Of a stretch of DNA of 64,000 nucleotides, positions 58,446 through 64,000 are shown piece by piece. Source of the stretch: Pyxicephalus adspersus. Its lineage: Eukaryota > Chordata > Amphibia > Anura > Pyxicephalidae. Position numbers and translations under genes: made by a program. The notes below the pieces were generated by a model. That model had not been told where the DNA came from. It made no database searches and saw only the letters and a program-made list of their open reading frames with translations. The stretch is from the NCBI RefSeq assembly GCF_032062135.1, contig NC_092862.1, positions 66,185,496-66,249,495 on the forward strand. The letters are read 5' to 3'. Positions within the stretch are counted from its first letter, which is position 1. Each line of letters begins with the position of its first letter.

Positions 58446-59542
58446 TGAAAACAAAAAAAAAGTTGTGTTCAATCCTCATCACACTGGGTCAGGGTGGGGA
58501 ATCAGAGAATTTACTGTTGTCATTTACCGGTAGTACACGATTTCTACTGTCTGCCGAGGTGGAGCTAGACTCCAAAACTGTGGAAATTAAAGGGTTTATT
58601 GACAGTGGGGCAGGCGTTAACTTAGTTGATGGTCAGTTCGTCCGTATGCATGGGTTGACAACAAGTGCATTAGACAAAAATATCTCTGTGTTTGCTATTG
58701 ATTCTGCTCCACTCATGCAGAAATGTTTGTCACAAATGGTGCAGGACATCCGTTTAAAAGTGGGTGATTTTCATCAAGAATTCATCTCGTGTTTTGTGCT
58801 GGAGGGTCTGTCTGCTCCGTTGGTGCTAGGTTTACCATGGTTAAGCAAACATAATCCTACCATCGATTGGCAAGCGAGACAAATACCTGATTGGAGTGAT
58901 TATTGCAAAGACAACTGCCTTAACACAACGCTTTCTGTGGTAACCACTAAGATTGTACTCTTGTTTATTTATGAATTTTTTGATGTATTCTCTGAGAGTG
59001 GAAATCAGGAGTTACCTCCACATCGGGACTATGATTGCCCCATCAACCTTATTCCCGGAGCTAAGCTGCCCATGTCTCAGTTGCATAATCTATCCGAATC
59101 TGAGAGAGCGGCCATGCGAGAGTAAATTGCCTAGAGTTTGGCTAAAGGTCATATTAGACCATTCACATCTCCAGTAGCTGTAGGATTTTTTTTTTTGTTA
59201 GGAAAAAGGACGGAACTCTTAGGCCATGTTTAGACTTCCGTGAGCTCAGTCGTATTACTGTCCCTGATCCTTACCCCCTTCCTTTAATCCCAGATTTGTT
59301 TATTCAGATTGTCGGTGCCAAGGTGTTCTCTAAATTGGATTTGAGGGGGCATATAATCTGGTAAGGATCAAGGAGGGGGACAAATGGAAGACAGACTTTA
59401 GTACCCCTGAGGGTCATTTTGAGAATATGGTCATGCCGTTTGGGTTAACTAATGCGCCTGCGGTTTTTCAACATTTCATTAATGACATCTTCCATCATCT
59501 GGTGGGTAAATTTGTTGTGGTGTATCTGGATGATATACTAAT
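58445..59542 (+). pseudogene. Chromovirus pol: protease and reverse transcriptase, first part
   Basis: Residues from 58445 run 226 codons open. They include the aspartic protease catalytic motif FIDSGAGVNLVD (DSG at 58601-58609) and the downstream VLGLPWLSKHNP block. After a frame change the reverse transcriptase shows LDFREL (about 59230), FSKLDLRG (59328 on), a one-base loss, [20 protein letters not shown] and the catalytic YLDD at 59523-59534. The frame stops where the solo LTR begins at 59543. It continues at 60200. Confidence 0.88.
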
Positions 59543-60194
59543 TGTTAGCACTGCAGGTCCTGCCGGCGCCACTGCTCCTAATCGCAGGCACGGGCGCCGG
59601 GTCCTGTCTTTCAGGTAACCCTCTTCCTATGTTCCATACCTGTGTTGAGACTTGCTCTGGTGTTTGAGCTGGTGTGGGTGTGTCTCTCTCTTGTCTATGA
59701 GGTAACACACGCCTTCTGTTTTCCCCAGCCTATGGGTGATTACCTGCAGCTACTTAAAGGCACCTCCTACTACAGGAAGTTGCCAGAGCAATCTCTGGCT
59801 TACTCTGTGTTACTCTCTGTGCTAAGGTGTGTTCCTGTTTTGCTTTACCGTGTACCGGACCTTGCTGACAATTTTGGACTCTGCCTGTTTGCTGCCTGAC
59901 CCTGACCTCGGATACGTTTTGAACTTTGCCTGTTTGCTGCCTGACCCTGACCTTGGATTACGTTTCTGGACTTCGCCTGTTTGCCGCCTGGCCCTGGTTC
60001 TGTATCCTTGCTTCCTGACTCCTGTGGTCAGCTGGCCTGGGGATTGCTCTGGAGTGGCACCTGGCAGCTACCCCGCAGCCCAAGCCTATCCTCACCATCA
60101 GAGGCTCTAGCGAAGACCTGGTAGCTGCTTAGTCACGCCCCTCTGGAGTATACCCGGTCAGTGGCACAGTGGGTCCACACCCGCTTACATAACA
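59543..60194 (+). mobile_element. Solo LTR of a second LTR retrotransposon, nested in RT
   Basis: 652 bp starting TGTTAGCACTGC and ending TTACATAACA (TGTTA/TAACA ends). An exact 5 bp target duplication, CTAAT, occurs at 59538-59542 and 60195-60199. It carries short internal direct repeats (GCCTGTTTGCTGCCTGACCC at about 59883 and 59928). It has no coding content and no similarity to the host element's own LTRs. The TG...CA ends and 5 bp duplication fit gypsy-type LTRs. Confidence 0.9.
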
Positions 60195-60199
60195 CTAAT

Positions 60200-60590
60200 T
60201 TATTCTCCAGACATGGAGACTCATCAGGATCACATGAATCAAGTGTTACAGATCCTAAGAGAGAATAAATTGTATGCGAAGATGGAGAAGTGTGTTTTTG
60301 CAGTTCCGGAGGTGCAGTTCCTGGGTTACTTAATCTCATCTTCAGGTTTTTGTATGGATCCTCAAAAGGCTCATACGGTGTTGGACTGGGATCAACCTAA
60401 AAATCTGAAAGCACTTATGCGATTTTTGGGGTTCACCAATTACTACCGTAAATTTATTTTGAATTACTCGACTGTGGTTAAACCTTTAACGGACATGACT
60501 AGGAAAGGTTCAGATTTCTCAGTCTGGTCAGATGCGGCATTACAAGCCTTTTCAGCTGTTGAGGAGTGTTTTGCTTCTGCTCCTATCTAG
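60200..60590 (+). pseudogene. Chromovirus pol: reverse transcriptase, second part
   Basis: Resumes immediately after the nested solo LTR with YSPDMETHQDHMNQVL, then KMEKCVFAVPEVQFLGYLIS, the thumb/connection block RFLGFTNYYRKFILNYS and KPLTDMTRKG, and ends AVEECFASAPI. Only the tether to RNase H is left. Downstream catalytic regions are deleted. Confidence 0.88.
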
Positions 60591-60597
60591 ATCTAGA

Positions 60598-60800
60598 ATC
60601 TAGAATTTCAGATCGCCAGGATACTGGACTCCCGAACTCTCCACAGATCCCTCCAGTATCTCGTTCACTGAAAGGGTCACGGTCCAGGAGGAGAGAATGT
60701 GGGTTCCAGCGACCGACGTTAATGCTAGTCGCCTAGTGAAAGGCTTCCACAGGGATAATCCGGGTAAGGTCAGGCCTGGGTGTCTGGAGGCCACCTGTAA
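60598..60800 (+). pseudogene. Chromovirus integrase C-terminal chromodomain remnant
   Basis: Plus-strand reading near 60645 gives SLQYLVH, a stop, KGHGP, then after a frame change NVWVPATDVNASRLVKGFH and KVRPGCLEAT. This is the YLVxWKGxxxEExxWxPxxD pattern of the chromodomain at the end of chromovirus integrases. RNase H and the integrase core that should precede it are absent. Confidence 0.75.
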
Positions 60801-60812
60801 AAAGGGGGGTAA
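60799..60812 (+). promoter_or_regulatory. Polypurine tract of the chromovirus
   Basis: AAAAAGGGGGGTAA directly before the 3' LTR start, the expected primer site for plus-strand synthesis. Confidence 0.8.
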
Positions 60813-61366
60813 TGTCATGGACAAGCTGCACGTGAGGTTATCTCTTTGTTTTCACTTGTTTCTGTGTTGTTGTTTGTAATGACCACACCTCTTGTCTCAG
60901 CTGCAGCTGGTGGTCATTACTGCTCCTCTATTTAGTCTGGCCTCACACTTCATGCTATGCGGTTGATATTCACTACTTAGATGTGGAAGAGCTGGTGTGT
61001 TGTCCTCGCCAGAGTTATTGCTCCTCCATTTGCTATTTAGGATAAGTTGTACTGCTCTTGGGGTTTTGTTGTTCTCTTGTGCTTGTTGTTACTAGGCCTC
61101 CGGGAGACTACTGGTTCATTCATCAAGGAAGGAACCAGTAGTCTCAAATCCCGTCACTATTCCTAGGGCAATTCAGGGCTACTAGGGCCTAGGTTCCAGT
61201 GTATGAATATTCCTACCTTCAGGGGATATTCATACTGACAGGAGTCAGGGCTAGTTTAGGGTGTCCGTAGGGTGTGACCGTTTCCCTAGCCTTTGAAGGC
61301 CTAGTCCTTTGTCTTTATCCTTCTGTTTTCCTCCTGGTGTTCCTCCCCTCCCTCTTATCCGTGACA
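60813..61366 (+). repeat. 3' LTR of the chromovirus
   Basis: 554 bp, TGTCATGG to CGTGACA. It matches the 5' LTR throughout with scattered single-base and small indel differences, and lacks the ~36 bp near its start. Confidence 0.92.
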
Positions 61367-61370
61367 CTAT

Positions 61371-61595
61371 GGACCTGATTTATTAAAGCTCTCCAAGGCT
61401 GGAGAGGATACACTTTCCGCAGCGAAGCTGGGTGATCCAGCAAACCTGGCATGGATTTCTTAAAAGTAATTTGCTATTTGTTAGCAAATGTATTCATTAC
61501 TGGGACTAGATCCATTTCAGGTTTGCTGGATCATCCAGCTTCACTGATAAAAATGTATCTTCTCCAGCCTTGGTGAATTTTAAAAAATCAGGGCC
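61371..61595. mobile_element. Palindromic MITE (family P), copy 4
   Basis: Ends GGACCTGATTTATTAAAGCT and TGAATTTTAAAAAATCAGGG. The full central core TTTGCTATTTGTTAGCAAAT and CAGGTTTGCTGGATCATCCA is present. It begins at the last base of the chromovirus target duplication. Confidence 0.85.
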
Positions 61596-63041
61596 AATGT
61601 GTAGTAATCATCAGAGGTACTAAAACTATTAAACAAAGCAGACAAGAGGATTTAAAAATAAAATCAATACAAAATGCTTTATTAAAAATTGTACTTGGTC
61701 AAATTATATATTTGTTTAGTTTTGTACACTTAAGCAAATTCTGCTGCCTTTTTAAGTACAGGAATTGTATTGCATAGACATTAGTTTAGGTAAGTTTACA
61801 TTATTATTTTATAGCGCATAATAGAAGTTACAGGTCGAGCTCAAGTATGTGCCAAATACACATCATACTAACCAGACAAATATTGTATTTTAAAGTAAAC
61901 CAAAATATAATACAACTTTCCTATTGAATTTATAATGTTCCTTATATACTTGATAAAATATAAAATATTTTGTTTTTTATTGTTTTATATCACAGTCTTA
62001 AATCCACAAACTACTAATTACCATCATGTTTCTTGGAATCTGCACTGCATTGTTCACACATTGGGGCTGGCATACTATAAGAATTTAGACTGTTCATGTA
62101 GCACGGTGATATTTTACATTATAAGGCATAATTCACTTAGCTTGGTGAATGCAGTGAAAATTCACTTTGCAATGAGATACAGAACTTTTTCATGCACATG
62201 ACCGGATGGTCAGCAAAATGTTAATTTACTAAACCAAGTGAACTATGCCTTTCATGGGAATAATTTGCCAGTATTCATTTATTAAGTTCAGACTTACGGT
62301 TTTTGTAGTCAGTATGACTGCAGGCACTCTATTTACTCACACTTTAAAAATGTCAATAATTTAAAAAAAGGGCTTTTTTTTTTTTTTTTACAGATAGTCA
62401 GATGCGGTTACCCTTTCAAACAGATTTTCAGACACTACATGCAGTCTGGAAGGGCAGTTTGCAAACCCAACTGCTTCCATAGACTTGAGTATAACTTTTG
62501 AGACTTGAATAACTTTTGTTTTTACACATTTTCACTTTGCTCAAAGTGGAGCCCTTTGAACTTTATATTTGTGTAAATTGATGTTATATGTCAGAGAGAT
62601 TGTGACAGTATAACTAGGAATGACACTAGATGGTAACATGCACAATGCTTTATTATGTAGGAAGAGCTAATAGTATTACTCTGACTTACTTATGACTTAT
62701 ACTAATACCTATTACTACAATCTCTAATTCCTTTCAATATGGCAACAATCCTTAAATCGTTTTTCTAGCTGCATGGGCATTGACAGAGGCTCAACGCAGC
62801 CTACAAAACCCTGTCCAGTCTTTTTGAACATGACAAAAAAAAGATAAAAATATTTTTTCAATAGTTTGCTATGTTAAAATAGTGTAATATAAATATTAAC
62901 ATAGTACAATATTTATCATGCATTCAGGTATTTTACAAACCTTCATGCACTCTCAATATGAAGAAATTGAGGTCATTGTATATTAAAATGTCTGCAATGT
63001 TTACAATTATTGTTTATTTTATATTTTAAACAGTATTTAAA

Positions 63042-63042
<1 letters not shown>
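61596..63042. other. AT-rich intergenic DNA
   Basis: No gene or recognised repeat. Confidence 0.45.

Positions 63043-63092
<50 letters not shown>
63043..63092. repeat. (TA)n microsatellite
   Basis: Twenty-five uninterrupted TA units. Confidence 0.97.
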
Positions 63093-63097
<5 letters not shown>

Positions 63098-64000
63098 ATA
63101 TATATATAATGAAGTCAGCTAGTGAGATCTGCAGTTTTCATACAGCAGGTGACCTGGCCTCATTGGGACCTGGAATCCTCAGAGTTTGAAGAACATACTA
63201 CTTTTGAGCATACAAATTAAACTTAGCCACAAACATGAAAAAAAACGTAATATTAAAGTATACATTTACAATATTATTAAATAATTACATATGTACAGTT
63301 ATTTTTATTTGTTTGCTGAAAAAGAAAAACTGATACAAGAAGGTCTACAGATGCAGAAATGTTGAGAAGTAGAACTAATATGTACATTTGTTTTTGTTTT
63401 ATAAGAAGTGCAGCAATGATGATGTGTAAAATGATAGGATGATAAGAAGATGATGTGTAGAATAAACTCAAACTACGCAAATTTCACTCTTAATTTACAG
63501 TTGTTAGAATACCAAAAGAAGATTAATTAGTTGTGTTTTTTTTTTACATATTGCTTTTTGCTTTATTCAATAATACAGAGTGCGGACAAAAAGACATAAA
63601 AAGAAGCACTGTGTAAAAGCATTTTTGTAGTTCAAAAGCAAGTAGCATTTCCTGGCTGGCAGTAAATGTTATAAAGCGTCTGGCTCAGTAATACTACTGG
63701 CACCAGAGGCTGGCTAAATATATTTTTTAACACCAAGTGCTGGCACAACACATTTTACTGGTTCCAGGGGCATTAAAGCAAACCTGTCACAAATAAGCAT
63801 TTTAAACTGAGCATTTGATGAAAGAAAGTATACATGGTGGTTACCATCAAAAAATGGCAATATGAAAATGATTCCTAGTTCCAGAGATAAAGACAGCTGC
63901 TAATATATGTTACATGGTAAATATTAACTTTTATTTAGAATCTCTCTAGGGACCAGCATTCAGAAATTCAGGACTAACACATATTTATATTGATGCCAAG
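63093..64000. other. AT-rich intergenic DNA
   Basis: No gene. From 63773 TTAAAGCAAACCTGTCAC looks like a TTAA-type MITE edge that runs out of the window. Confidence 0.4.

Larger units (their letters stand above)
56960..61366 (+). mobile_element. Ty3/gypsy chromovirus (sushi-ichi-like), defective, 4407 bp
   Basis: Two LTRs (56960-57558 and 60813-61366) starting TGTCA and ending TGACA. An exact 5 bp target duplication, CTATG, flanks it at 56955-56959 and 61367-61371. Between them lie decayed gag, protease, reverse transcriptase and a chromodomain-like C-terminus, all on the plus strand. RNase H and the integrase core are missing. A solo LTR of another element interrupts the reverse transcriptase. 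Gag and the chromodomain tail resemble the vertebrate sushi-ichi lineage. Confidence 0.92.

Noticed and set aside
59642..60110. Open frames with repeated LLPDPDLG-like peptides within the chromovirus
   Set aside because: They lie in the nested solo LTR and come from its short internal direct repeats.
1..64000. CRISPR arrays, bacterial operons, ribosome binding sites, or a new multi-gene system
   Set aside because: The window is vertebrate intronic/intergenic DNA; tandem repeats present are minisatellites and transposon arrays without spacer structure or associated genes.

Overview
The window looks like a gene-poor, AT-rich stretch of a vertebrate genome, most likely a frog. There are no bacterial-type operons and almost no long open frames. 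It is packed with interspersed repeats: L2-type 3' tails with (AAT)n, L1/Tx1-like ORF2 fragments, Tc1/mariner, many hAT and TTAA-flanked MITEs, and a chromodomain Ty3/gypsy element. The amphibian assignment is inference from repeat style and from the one host gene; no database was searched.

The only host gene I can support is the first coding exon of GMDS (GDP-mannose 4,6-dehydratase) on the minus strand at 8449-8538. It has a clean splice donor, an upstream in-frame stop and a good start context. Bases 1-8448 are therefore the 5' part of GMDS intron 1. Bases from 8539 rightward are its 5' UTR, promoter and upstream intergenic DNA. A second promoter-like cluster (GC box, CCAAT, TATA-like, CRE-like) lies at 9364-9453 on the plus strand.

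Layout: 1-8448 is intron with hAT MITEs, L2 tails and TTAA MITEs. 8449-9500 is the GMDS exon and promoter. 9500-13360 holds dispersed copies of a ~155 bp unit, a minisatellite, and an L1 3' end on the minus strand split by a 1276 bp hAT element that itself carries five copies of that unit. 13360-29600 is intergenic DNA with three CpG-rich MITEs (14.6, 18.8, 24.7 kb), a foldback cluster (19.8-20.9 kb) and smaller repeats. 29600-31340 is an L1 ORF2 fragment holding a perfect 37 bp palindrome. 31.5-33 kb is a dead Tc1 transposase broken by two later insertions. 33-56.9 kb is mostly unannotated AT-rich DNA with a 207 bp tandem duplication, palindromic MITEs and a mariner-like MITE. 56960-61366 is a deleted chromovirus with both LTRs and an exact 5 bp target duplication; a solo LTR of a different element sits inside its reverse transcriptase, with its own exact duplication. 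61.6-64 kb is AT-rich intergenic DNA.

I found no new multi-gene system. The most informative content is the GMDS 5' end, the nested transposons with readable target duplications, a sequence unit shared by unrelated-looking repeats, and structural oddities (the perfect palindrome, the foldback cluster and the CpG-dense MITEs).
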